From Gigaspora rosea (taxonomy: Eukaryota > Glomeromycota > Glomeromycetes > Diversisporales > Gigasporaceae): DNA of 64,000 nt. Both the position numbers and the translations under genes were made by a program. Positions 35,103 to 45,432 of this stretch are shown here, one piece after another (the stretch's first letter is position 1; every line of letters starts with the position of its first letter). The notes under the pieces were generated by a model, which was not told the DNA's origin, made no database searches, and saw only the letters and a program-made list of their open reading frames with translations. The DNA lies in assembly GCA_003550325.1 (NCBI GenBank), contig QKWP01000198.1, positions 3,742 through 67,741 of the forward strand. Reading direction: 5' to 3'.

Positions 35103-35553
35103 GTATAGATAGTCATTAATTATTATCATTTTATAGATCTTTTTATTTTAATGCAACTCAATTAATTTAACAATCATTAAAAATCATTAATAAATTGGAT
35201 TTAGGCTTTTGTACTAGTTTTAGTACAGTTTATAAAATAGATTATAATTTTTAAAATATCTAACAGATTTTTGTATATAAAAATATAATTTTTTTACTAA
35301 AATGCACTTATGGTATTTTACACCTATTTATACATTATTTCAAAAAATTAAATAATTAATTAATATGGGATAACTTAGATAAAAAGTTCTTTCTATGCTG
35401 TTATATTAACATATTTTATAAATTTATTAGAAAACTTTGGGAAACTATTAACTATAGTACAAAACTGAATAGACCAATTAATTCCTTAGTATTAGTTTTA
35501 TTAGTAGACTTTTTACCGTTTTAATTTTAAACCAATAATTAATGAATAACAAG

Positions 35554-35721
35554 GGTTCCTTTAATGGTTCCTTTAATGGTTCCTTCAATAGTTCCTTTAA
35601 TGGTTCCTTTAATGGTTCCTTTAATGGTTCCTTTGATAGTTCCTTTGATAGTTCCTTTGATAGTTCCTTTGATGGTTCCTTCTAGGGTTCCTTCGAAGGT
35701 TCCTTCTGTAGTTCCTTTAAT
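35554..35721. repeat. 12-bp minisatellite GGTTCCTTTAAT, 14 units
   Basis: Fourteen 12-bp units fill 168 bp exactly, drifting to AGTTCCTTTGAT and GGTTCCTTCTAG. From ATG 35542 the plus strand reads MNNKGSFNGSFNGSF..., a short open frame of GSFN/SSFD tetrapeptides that ends inside the array. Most likely this is a by-product of unit length divisible by three. Confidence 0.85.
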
Positions 35722-37529
35722 ATTATTAGATTTATAAATGGTTCCTTTTACTATATATTAAAAAGATATATAAAGCCTGCCTTTTCTACTAAGGCAGAAT
35801 AATGAGTCCTGTATCCAATCTTCTTATCTGTTCTATTAAATAAACTAATAAAATATTTGACCCTTTGCTCCCTACAATTTGTATACAGTAAAGGCTCTTT
35901 TCCTATAAAATTATTTTTGAGTTTTTGTATAATTATTGTGTTAAGATTATTAAATTTTTCCTTAAATTTTTCCAAGTTTTAAGTGATTCCTTTGAGAGTT
36001 TGTTTATTATTTTCCCATTTATCCTGAGTATTCTTTTGTGTTGTCTTTTGAGTTTTCATTTGAGTTTTCCTATTTATTAAATTTTTATTTGAGTAGTTTT
36101 ATATTTTATTTTATCTTTAAATTCTCTTATTATTTTCTGTACGTAATATAGTTATTCTCTGGCCAAAGGTTACTATATTACAATGCCCTAAAAACCCTTT
36201 CAAACCCTAACTTTAATCTAAATACAACTCTAACAAGAAAAATTTTTGTATTAAAAATTTTGTATACAAAACTTAGAAAATCTAAAAAATATTATAAAAA
36301 TATATGATAGATATAAATATTATAAATGTATTTTATAATAATTGTTTCAAAATAGTTCAGTATTATTTATTTTAATATTATTAAAAAAGTATTTTTAAAA
36401 TAATTTTTTTAAAGATTTTATAATTTACTAAAATAGCAATATATTAATACCTTTAATTAGCTAATTAAAATATAGAATTAAATGTAATGTAAAATTGAAG
36501 TGATTATAATTTTTTTTTAAAAAATTGGCTATAATGCAAAAGTTTGTTTATAAAACTATTTCTTGTACTCTAACAAAAAAAAATTTCTTACAATATTTTG
36601 GGTTAGAAACTTTTTGCTAAAATAAATTACTTTAACTCTAATTTAATTTTTACTCTAATTCTAAACTAACAAATTAATTTATTGTTTTAATTTTGTATTA
36701 TACCATATTTTATTATTGCTATAGCAGTACTTTACTAAATTCTTTTTTTTAAATATACAGTTGATACTGTCTAAATGCATACTGTCTAAATGCATATATT
36801 GTTTAATTGCATACTATTTTTATTTTCCAATTTGGTTACAAATTATAAATACATAATTCTCTATTTGCATAATGTATAAAGAATTTTTATTTTTGGGCGT
36901 TATTTTATGGTGACTCCACGATCGACCAATCAAAATTGGTCATGAGAGCACGTGACCACCAATTTGCGAAGGGCAAATCGGTAAACATATGACTCACGGG
37001 ACTGATTTCGATCGGTCAATTGCCACAAAAATATCGCGTAACAAACAAAAAAAGGCGAATTTATCACCGGGAAAACCACCAAAAATTTTTTTTAAAAAAA
37101 AATCAACAAATCATCATTTTAATTTATTTTTATTAAATTGGTATTACTGCATTATGATATCATAAGCTCTATATATCTAGTGCAAACTTCATACTTTATT
37201 TATAAAAAAAAAATGCTAATTAAAAAATACTTTGCCAATGATCATACCACAACGACTTTACGACTAAACAGCGCACACACCCATAACAGAGCCTCTAACA
37301 ATGGCAAAATCGCCACAAGCAACAATTTTCCAACCTGAATAGCTTTTTTAATCGTCCTAACTTGACCAATTTTCCACAAAGATGAAACAAAGCCTAAAAA
37401 AAAAAAGCAAAATCACCAATATTACGACGCAAGAAAGCACCAAAGCAAAGAAGCAAGAATGCACTGAAGCATAGCCGAAACACTGACGCAAGAAAGCACT
37501 AAAGCAGAAGCACCAAAGCAAAGACACAA
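35722..37529. other. AT-rich intronic DNA
   Basis: No bounded gene. At 36530-36690 there is a weak relative of the MITE interior (CTCTAACAAAAAAAAATTTCTT). From 36897, GGGCGTTATTTTATGGTGAC with nested GATCGACCAATCAAAATTGGTC may be the left end of a larger element whose counterpart is GGTCGCCATTTATAAT near 38892. Confidence 0.35.
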
Positions 37530-38740
37530 GAAATGAGACAACCAAGTCATAATAGCGAAGCCCAGAACCTATTTTCCTATATCAAACGACAAACACCTAA
37601 AGAAAAAGAAAAGTTAGTACGCGTAACAAAAAACAAAACAGTAAAAAAAAAAAGGACTAATATTTATTCAAAAACTGCATTTCGTGTTTTAGTTTCTGGT
37701 TTCAGACGAAGTGAAAAAATACCTAAAAAAAAAGAGAAATTAGTACCAGTGATACAAAACAAAAACAACTATTATAGCAAAAAAGAAAAAAAAGGCTGGT
37801 ACTTATCTAAAACAACACAATGAAGTCATAAAAGTGAAGCCTAGTACCCATTTCCCTCGATAACAATTGAAAAAGCACCCAAAAAAGAGAGAAGTTAGTA
37901 TCTGTATAAAAAAAAAAAACAAACAAAAAAAAACCACTGGTACTTACTCAAAAACCAGCCCAGTTCCATTTCGTATCTCAGCTTACAAAGAAATACCTAA
38001 AGCAATAAAAAATTAGCACAAGTAAAAAAAAAACAAACAACCAAGAAAAAAAAAGGCCGGTACTTATCTAAAGACCAGCCCCCAGTTCCATTTCGCATCT
38101 CAGACCCAAGATTTAAAGAAGTTAAGTCAGTATTCTCGCATAGTGCTACTGCCGTCCTCAAAACCAAGTTGATTTCACGAAACCAATTTCAAACGTAAAG
38201 ATCCAATAAACCTAAAGGAAAAGAAAATTAGTGCAAGTGAAAAGAAAAAATAACAACCAAGAAAAAAAAAGGCCAGTGCTTATCTAAAGACCAGCACCAG
38301 CCCCCAGTACTATTTCACATCTCAGCTCCAACAAGATTTAAAGAAGGCAGTATTCTCGCATAGTGCCACTGCTAATGCTTTTCCATCCTCAGAACCAAGT
38401 TGATTTCGAAGCCTATTTCAAATATAAAAATCTAAAGTGAAAGAAAATTAGCGCAATTAAAAAGAAAAAAAAACAACCAAGAAAAAAAAAAGCCTGGTAC
38501 TTATCTAAAGACCAGCACTAGCTTCTAGTCTCATTTTGAATCTTAACCCCAACAAGATTTAAAGAAGTTAAAGCAGTATTCTTGCAGCTAACGCTTTTCC
38601 GTCCTCAGAACCAAGTTGATTTCGCAAAGCCAATTTCAAATGTAAAGATCTAATAAAAAGAGAGAAGTTAATGACAGTAACTAAAAAAAAAAAATTTTAC
38701 TGTAGTTGATACTTATCTAAAGCAGCAAAGTAATATTAGT
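37530..38740. repeat. Diverged tandem array, units about 110-220 bp
   Basis: At least five units share GGCCGGTACTTATCTAAAGA-CCAGC, CCCAGTTCCATTTCGCATCTC, AAAGAAGTTAAG-CAGTATTCTCGC, CCTCAGAACCAAGTTGATTTCG and AAAGAAAATTAGTGCAAGT followed by A-runs. Pieces are lost from the earlier units. It is non-coding. Confidence 0.65.
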
Positions 38741-39153
38741 ATCGCGAAATAAAAAAAAATAAAAAAAATAAAAAATCTAAATTTACCTGTAGATCTAAAT
38801 CCAAATTGAATCTGGTCCCTGGAGACAAGCTATTAATATGATCACCAATCTTAAATATGATTGGCCGATCATATGGGTCGCTATAGCAACAGGTCGCCAT
38901 TTATAATTTTCCTTTATTTTTTTATTAATAAAATACAACTTAATTGCATAAAAATATTTTAAAAAAATTAATTTTAAATATGAATAACTCTTGATCTAGT
39001 GATCTGTTTTATATAATTTAACTACCAAAATAATTAGCTTACTAAGATGATTCTAATGAGCCCAAAATGGTTAAAATCCAATTACATAATCATGAGATTG
39101 TTAATAACTTATATTACTTTATATTAAAACTTTGAATATATTTATTACGGTTT

Positions 39154-40095
39154 TACTAAATTACACCACTGGTGCTCAACACCACAATGATTTTCACCAA
39201 TCAAATTTTTTAAATGCAGTGTAACGTAAAGATCAGGCGTAATATAAAATTTTTGTTGTTTTGCTTTTTTTTAAAAAAATACCTTCTAACTCAAAATTTT
39301 ATCTATGAAATCATCTTTTTTTTTTAAAAAAAAACCCCCTTGTGAAATTTTACTATATACTATGCCTCACCCTAAGGGGAGTGCAGTAAATCACGTAATT
39401 AGGGTTTACATAGGTCCTGACCCCCCCTAGTGATAGAACTATTGACCAATCAAATTTAAAAAAACTCAAAAACATCTTTGACCTAAAATAAGCTACCCCA
39501 CAATCGACAAAAGTCGCTACATAGTAAAGTCTAAATTTTACTAAGCAAATCGAAAAAAATCGATTAAGTAAACTTATTTAGCAGATCAACATACACTTAC
39601 CACAAAATTTCATAAGTATCTGAGAATTTTTTATTAATTGACTTTAGATTTTTACATTTGATGAAAAAATTAAAATTTTTTAAAAAAATTTATTCGACGA
39701 ACGTAAAAGTTAAAAGTTAAATAATAAAAAGTTTTTCAATACTTATGAAAATTTTGTGATAAGTGTATTTTGAATAAGTTTACTTAATCGAGTTTTTTCG
39801 ATTTTCTTAGTAAAATTTAGACTTTACTATGTAGCAACTATCTGCGATTAACTAAAAATCGATTTTCTTCAATATGATTGGCTATTTATACTATATATAT
39901 ATATATAGGACGTGATATTTGGGGACCCCCCACCCCCTAAAAAATTACGTGATTTTCTGCACTCCCCTAACCCTAACTATTGCTCTACTTAACATTTATC
40001 AACTTTAACTTTTGTTTATTTTTTTTGTTTATTTTTTTGATATTGATCTTCATATTATACTGCATACTAGTGTTTAACACCACCAGTTTAATTTA
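39154..40095. mobile_element. TA-flanked MITE, CTAAATTACACCACTGGTG end, split by a nested element
   Basis: Reverse-oriented relative of 61035-61380. The left part runs 39154-39375 and the right part 39968-40095. Shared blocks include CACTGGTGCTCAACACCAC, GTAAAGATCAGGCGTAA, CCTTCTAACTCAAAATTTTA, ACTATATACTATGCC and CAACTTTAACTTTTGTTTAT. The nested element at 39376-39967 accounts for the extra length. Confidence 0.75.
39376..39967. mobile_element. PIF/Harbinger-like MITE (592 bp) nested in another MITE
   Basis: Inverted ends GGGGAGTGCAGTAAATCACG / GGGGAGTGCAGAAAATCACG are flanked by TAA on both sides (39373-39375, 39968-39970). Its interior is a large imperfect palindrome (about 39505-39855) with CTACATAGTAAAGTCTAAAT arms, akin to the interior of the mariner-like MITEs at 21880 and 43712. 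No ORF. Confidence 0.8.
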
Positions 40096-40257
40096 TAATT
40101 ATTGTATTTATTAAATATAAAGTACACAAATCATTAATAATCTTGTGATTCTGTAATTGAATTTTTCATCTCATTAAGCTAATCATTTTGATAGTTTTGA
40201 ACATCTAATTTTTTTACTATTTGTAGAAGAAAAAAATAAAAAACTAGCCTTATACAC

Positions 40258-40848
40258 TGTTACAGTACCGGAAGCCTTCTTTAATTCCGATAGAGTAACA
40301 ATCACACGGCTCCTGAGATCCCTTACTTTGGGCATGAAGCGGTGTGCAAGAGGGAAGTATAGTTTCTTTTATGTCTGTAAGAAACTACACATTTCTCTGA
40401 GGCAGTTTGGTATAAAACAACAAGAGATAATACACAGTTTATTAATTGAACAAGAGGGCTATTCCAAGGTGTCTGTTCCTTAGAAATCCCAAGAGTTTAT
40501 TAATAATAAGAGAGGAGGATAAATAATATAAAGGTAAAGATAAAATACAATGTCTGGATCTGTCTAAAACTAAGGGAAATAAGGTGGGTTTATATATCTA
40601 TTGAGCTAAGCGTCGCTAAGCGTCGTTAAGCGTCGCTAAGCGTCATTAAGCGTCACTAAGCGTCGTTAAGCGTCGCTAAGTGTTATTAAGCGTCGCTAAG
40701 CGTCGTTAAGCGTCGCTAAGCATCATTGAGTGTCATTGCACATCAATTTCGCATATCACTATTACTAAATACAGTTATTACAAAATTTCCTTATTAAGTT
40801 CTAATTTTCAAACTAATTTCTACCAAAATTAAAACCTATTCTATAACA
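40258..40848. mobile_element. Solo LTR of an LTR retrotransposon (591 bp)
   Basis: Begins TGTTACAG and ends CTATAACA, the usual short inverted TG...CA ends, and is flanked by ACAC on both sides (40254-40257, 40849-40852). No internal region or second LTR is present, so it is a fossil left by LTR recombination. The family is not assignable from the LTR alone. It contains a 10-bp minisatellite. Confidence 0.65.
40608..40737. repeat. 10-bp minisatellite AAGCGTCGCT, 13 units
   Basis: Thirteen 10-bp units (130 bp), alternating mainly AAGCGTCGCT and AAGCGTCGTT, so the underlying unit may be a 20-bp dimer. It lies wholly inside the solo LTR. Confidence 0.9.
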
Positions 40849-40885
40849 ACACTAATTTTCGCACACCCTATAGTTAGCTATTATT

Positions 40886-41541
40886 ATTTTTTTTTTGAAA
40901 TTTCCCCTAGGTTTACCCCTAGAGGTCGCGTTTGGCGCTCTTTATTTTAAGGTCATTGGTCATAGGGACCCAACGGGCCCTCTACATTTTTATTACATAT
41001 CCTATTTCTATTTTTAATTTTGTCTTACAAAGTCTATTCTAATCTACTCCCCCTTCATCCGGTTTTCCTGGCTGAGTCCAGCCGGACCATCATTCAGTGC
41101 GGCCCACCCGAAGGCTTCATTAGATCAACTTTAAGGAGTTAGTTTACTCCGCCGATATGCTTAGTAGGTCCATTTTTTGTCTACCCCAGATACTCCCTTC
41201 TGAGTTTGGATCAGGTTAGGTTTTCTTCGTAGGACTTTTCCTAGTTAGGTGTTACAGTACGCTTGTTTGTCTTTTCCTTTTATAGTGAATGGTCCTTATG
41301 TTTACAACGTTTCTTGTCAGATTTTTTCCTTTTCTGGATGCTGCATGACCTTGTAGTTATGTCACACAACTCATTGTCGCTATAGTACCATGTCCGGAAA
41401 CAGGAGATGATCGATACCTCATCATAGATCTTTAATATTTGTGGTCCTAACACGGTTTTTGTCGTCTACTAGACTCGAACCGGCGACCTTGCGAATACGA
41501 CCCCAGAGTGCTAACCACTGCGCTATCCAACCCAGGGTCAT
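40886..41541 (-). mobile_element. tRNA-derived SINE (656 bp) with 13-bp target duplication
   Basis: Minus strand. The head is a tRNA-like sequence with A box TAGCGCAGTGG (41525-41515) and B box GGTTCGAGTCT (41481-41471). A 580-bp body follows, and an A-rich tail at 40886-40898 (read as T-run). A perfect 13-bp duplication GTTAGCTATTATT lies at 40873-40885 and 41542-41554. It is distinct from the longer tRNA-headed retroposon at 18474. It looks recent, given the exact duplication. Confidence 0.92.
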
Positions 41542-41689
41542 GTTAGCTATTATTTTCACTTTTTTGTTTTAACTATTGTTTTCACTTTAGTTATTTTTTT
41601 TGTTTTGACTATTACCTTTGTTTTGCTTTTTTTCTAAATACTTTCTAAAATGATAGAAAAGTAAAAAAATAAAAAAATATTTCTTAGAA

Positions 41690-42420
41690 GTAAGTATTGG
41701 TATTTTTGCAAATTGCTAAAGAAATCTAGTATGTTCTTGCAAAGTACCAGAAAAGTTAGAATTAGTATTCTTTTAAAGTGCCAGAAAAGTCAGGTTGTTT
41801 CTTGCAAATTGCCGAAGAAGTTAGAAATAAATAAAATAAAAAATTAAATAAACAAAAATAAAAAATAAATGAAAAACAAAATATGTAAGCAAACTTAATA
41901 AAAAAAATAAATAAAGCTCCAAATTTCTATTTTTCTAAAGTAAGAGTTCATATTTTTGCAAATTTAGAAATTGCTAAAATCAAGTTGTGTTTTTGTAAAG
42001 TACTGGGTTAATGTTTTTGCAAGATGCTAGAAAAGTCTGTATTTACTTGTAAAGTACCAAAAAAGTCTAAGTTGGTTTTCTTGTAAAATGCCATAAAGTA
42101 GGAGTTGTATTTTTGCAAATTGCTGAAATAAAATAAATTAATAAAAAAAATTTTAAAAATAAAACAAAAAAAACAACCCAAAAAAATGAGATAAAAAAAT
42201 AAATAAAGTGAAACCTTGTGAAAACTTGTGAAAACTTGTGACTAACTAAATTATTTCTCTAAAGAAGCATTCTTGGAAATTTAGAAATTGCTAGCGAAAT
42301 CAGTTGTGTGTTTTTGCAAAGTATTAGAAGTCTAAGTTGGTATGCAAAGTCAAATTAATGTTCTTGCAAAATACTGAAAAAGTTGTTGGTTTTCTTGCAA
42401 AGGGCTGGTGTTCTTGTAAA
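41690..42420. repeat. Degenerate ~45-bp satellite
   Basis: Phrases such as TTCTTGCAAAGTACCAGAAAAGT, TTTGCAAATTGCTGAAA and TTCTTGTAAAATGCCA recur about 12 times at roughly 40-50 bp spacing, with A-rich linkers inserted. It is non-coding. Confidence 0.6.
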
Positions 42421-43711
42421 GTGTAAAAAAAATTAAATAAATAAATAAATAAATAAAAAAGAAAAACAAATCAAAAGCAAATAAAAAAATAACTCTTTCT
42501 AATGATAATCTGGACCAAATTTTTATACCTAAAAAAACACAAAGTTTCTTGTTGGAAAGTAGTAAACATAGTCACAGAAGTACGGTTTTTACAAAGATTA
42601 ACCCATTCTTGTTTGTATATTTGGCATGCAAGCCAGAAGCATTTTCTTACAAAATAACTGGCAGAAGGTGGTACCCTTGTACGTAAAATTCTGGTGGAAA
42701 CTAAAAGATGAAGTTTTCAATGATAAAGTAACCTGTGGCAGAATAATGGAGAACAACAAGAAAATAAGTTTCTTTTTAGTATATACCTCTTTGAATTCGG
42801 TACAAGTGATTTTTATTTTTTCTTTCCCTACTTTCCTCTCTCCAAAATTTTCATAAAAAATGGTCAAAATAGTTTACTCTTATCAAAAAATCAGCAATGT
42901 TTATACCTTTTATTTTTGGACAAACTCAGTAAAATGCATTCATGTGTTTGATTTGTTACAACACGTACTACTCTATATGACAACACACTAGAGTCAATGG
43001 CTAAGAAGATATCCGGAAAAGGAGTTTAAATCAAAAGGAGCCTACATAATTAGAGTAAAGCTTTACAGTAGAGATATATCATTATTGCATATGTTATATA
43101 ATTTTTTAGCCTGGTACAGGTTATAATAGTGTTTTATTTCAGTTTTTCCTTTTTTTTTTTTTTTCTTTATATTAGTTATGTCATATTCCGTTCACTTTTC
43201 ACCTTTTTCTTCTTACTTTTCATTTTATCCTTTTTATATATTTTGGTTAGTCATTTAGGTAGTATAGTTTATTCACCCTTTTGGTTTCCTATCCCCTTTT
43301 ATATTCATCATTTTTTTGTTATTCTAGTAGAATCCTTATACTCAAGAAGCTAGAAGAAGAAGGTTTGAAAATGTAGGCGGCTATAACGGGTGACAACTTC
43401 AGTTAGTGATTCAATTATTCTAAGTCTATTGAGACAAGGGGTATGATGAGAAAAAGTTGTTATAGCAGGTCACTTTTAGGTATCTTCGGACAACCGGATG
43501 AGTCATACTTTGAAATTAATAGTCTAGTGCTATACTCTGTAAAATAATTGTTAGTTTACTAATAGTTATATGAGTTTAATAAAGTTGTGGCATGACTGCC
43601 GAATGGAAAAAAAAATCAAAAGCAAAAAAAAGCAAAAACAAAAAAAAACAAAATAAAACAAAAAAAACAAAATAAAACAAAAAAACAACGTAAAACTGAA
43701 TAGAAGATCTA
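42421..43711. other. Intronic DNA without recognised features
   Basis: AT-rich, with T- and A-runs near 43145-43210 and 43605-43690. No bounded repeat or convincing ORF was seen. Confidence 0.4.
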
Positions 43712-44027
43712 CCATATGTATCTGAAATTAAGCTACCTTTTTTGGCCAAAAAATTACACAAAAAATCATAAAGTAGCTTATTTTCGAAATATTGAGTTTT
43801 TTGAAAACATTGAAAAATGTACTAATAAAAAGTTGTCCAAATGTTACAAAATTTTTAAAGTAGGTATATTTTGATGTGCTGAACAGCTTTACTTAATCGA
43901 ACTTTTGAAGTTTACTTAGAAAAAAAAGTTTTATATGTAGCAACTGCTAATAAATTTTTTAAGATTTTTAAAAAAAATCAGGGGGGTAGCTTATTTTAGG
44001 TAGTTGCTTATTTTCGGACATATACAG
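43712..44027. mobile_element. mariner-like MITE, copy 2 (316 bp)
   Basis: Flanked by TA (43710-43711, 44028-44029). The ends CCATATGTATCTGAAATTAAGC and CTGTATATGTCCGAAAATAAGC are inverted. It matches the 314-bp copy at 21880 throughout (ACTAATAAAAAGTTGT, GTATATTTTGATG, GGTAGTTGCTTATTTT). Confidence 0.78.
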
Positions 44028-44767
44028 TAATTTATAAACAAAAGATCTAATCTGATCTTGTAATAAAGATTTGTAAATTAATTTCAATATATTATACAAA
44101 GTTTTGAAGTATTTGAAAATATAGTCCAATGCATCTTTGGTATAACCCAGGTTACATATCTACTAATCTAGCCAGTCCTCTAAAATATTTCAAAAAATAT
44201 TTCAAATTCACTTTTGAAATATTTTAAAAACATTTTCAAAACCTGAAATATTTCAAAATATATTGTAATATGTAAAATCTTTCAAAAGATTTTGCAGGTT
44301 TGCAAGATCTTTCGAAAAATTGTACTATTATAAATTTGCTGATATTATAGAAAACTTAATAAATAGTACTTGCTCTACATAGATATTTATTTATACTTCA
44401 GCAATTTGTGCTATAATGTTAGTCAATACTTATAGTCAGAGTTAGGGTTAGAGTTAGGGGTAAATTAAAATTAAAATCTAAGGTAACAGAGCATTTTTCA
44501 TTAAAAATACAACAGGGTTACCCTAGTAAAATTTCAAGAAACATAAAAGGAGTGCACCATTTTTTAAAATCCATTTTATAAAATACAAAAATTATTAAAA
44601 ATTTAAAAAAAAAGTTAAACTATGTTTTTAAATACAAGTTTGCAACTATTTTTTAAAAATATTATTATTTTAAATTAGTAGATAACTAGACTTTAAGATG
44701 TACAAAATCTAGTACAAAGTACTAAATCTAGTACATGTAAATCCTATCCATTAACAATAATTTTAGA

Positions 44768-45285
44768 GCTTTGGTTATGCGCAATGTGATTCATGTGGTG
44801 AGAAAGCGGCATCTTTAAATGATGCTGCAAGTAATAATCATCATGTCAAAACAGCAGTGGCAACAAACTATCCGACTAATTTAACTACTGTTTGATGAGA
44901 GATTTATTTTGTCCAATCTGTCTTAAAACCTACTCAGAGGATAGACAAGAAAATGACGACGACAAATATATGGTCTGCTGTGATGGATGCGATCAATGGG
45001 TTCACACGAGGTGTGATGAGACCCTCACACTTGAAAAATATCAAGAATTGGCCGATATTCCAGACGTTAAATATATTGTATTCATTGTGTGAAGGTCGTA
45101 TTCGACTGCTAGAAGAAAGAAACAAGGAGCAACAAAAAGCTTTATCTGGAAATCCTTTGGCTACACCTGTTTAAATTACACCAAGTTATCCCATTAGAGG
45201 GATCATAAGTTACAAGGGAAAGAAGATAGCTGTACCGGAGATTCGAGGATGGGAAAAAAATATTATTTGGTCATTTTCTTATAAT
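44768..45285 (+). pseudogene. Tandem PHD-finger gene remnant, 3' part
   Basis: The acceptor TTTTAGAG at 44767 joins in frame with the donor at 35103, giving TKR-FGYAQCDSC and so restoring the last C-x2-C of the second finger. A linker follows (GEKAASLND), then a frame change near 44890, then a third PHD finger: FCPICLKTYSED, VCCDGCDQWVHTRC, and the final YCIHC read only across two small frame changes near 45070-45085. The tail EGRIRLLEERNKEQQKALSG leads to a stop (45172-45174), beyond which the same frame stays coding-like (SYPIRGIISYKGKKIAVPE) to 45285. It is a decayed host gene. Intact paralogues elsewhere would be expected. Confidence 0.7.
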
Positions 45286-45432
45286 TAACATCGATAATTT
45301 TTGGTAAACGAAAAAATTAAAATATCTTCAAAATTATCCATGAAAGATGGAAATGTAATAATAATATTGAAATTTCAAATTGATTTTGGATAATGTTACT
45401 ATTAAGTGTAGTAACAATCAAAATTGAAAAAT

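Larger units (their letters stand above)
35103..44767 (+). other. 9.67-kb transposon-filled intron of the PHD-finger remnant
   Basis: The 5' GTATAG and 3' TTTTAGAG ends join phase 2 exactly. Typical introns in this window are 65-190 bp. Everything between is repeats: two minisatellites, a diverged tandem array, nested MITEs, a solo LTR, a SINE and a further MITE. Confidence 0.6.

Noticed and set aside
41465-41541. tRNA gene on the minus strand
   Set aside because: A and B boxes are present, but the sequence is the head of an element with an A-tail and target duplications and no good acceptor stem; treated as SINE.
42598-42867. Overlapping ORFs on both strands (76 and 89 aa)
   Set aside because: No recognisable motif, no splice context and AT-driven composition.
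43129-43353. Phe/Tyr-rich 74-aa ORF resembling a membrane protein
   Set aside because: Composition follows from T-runs; no start context or relatives.
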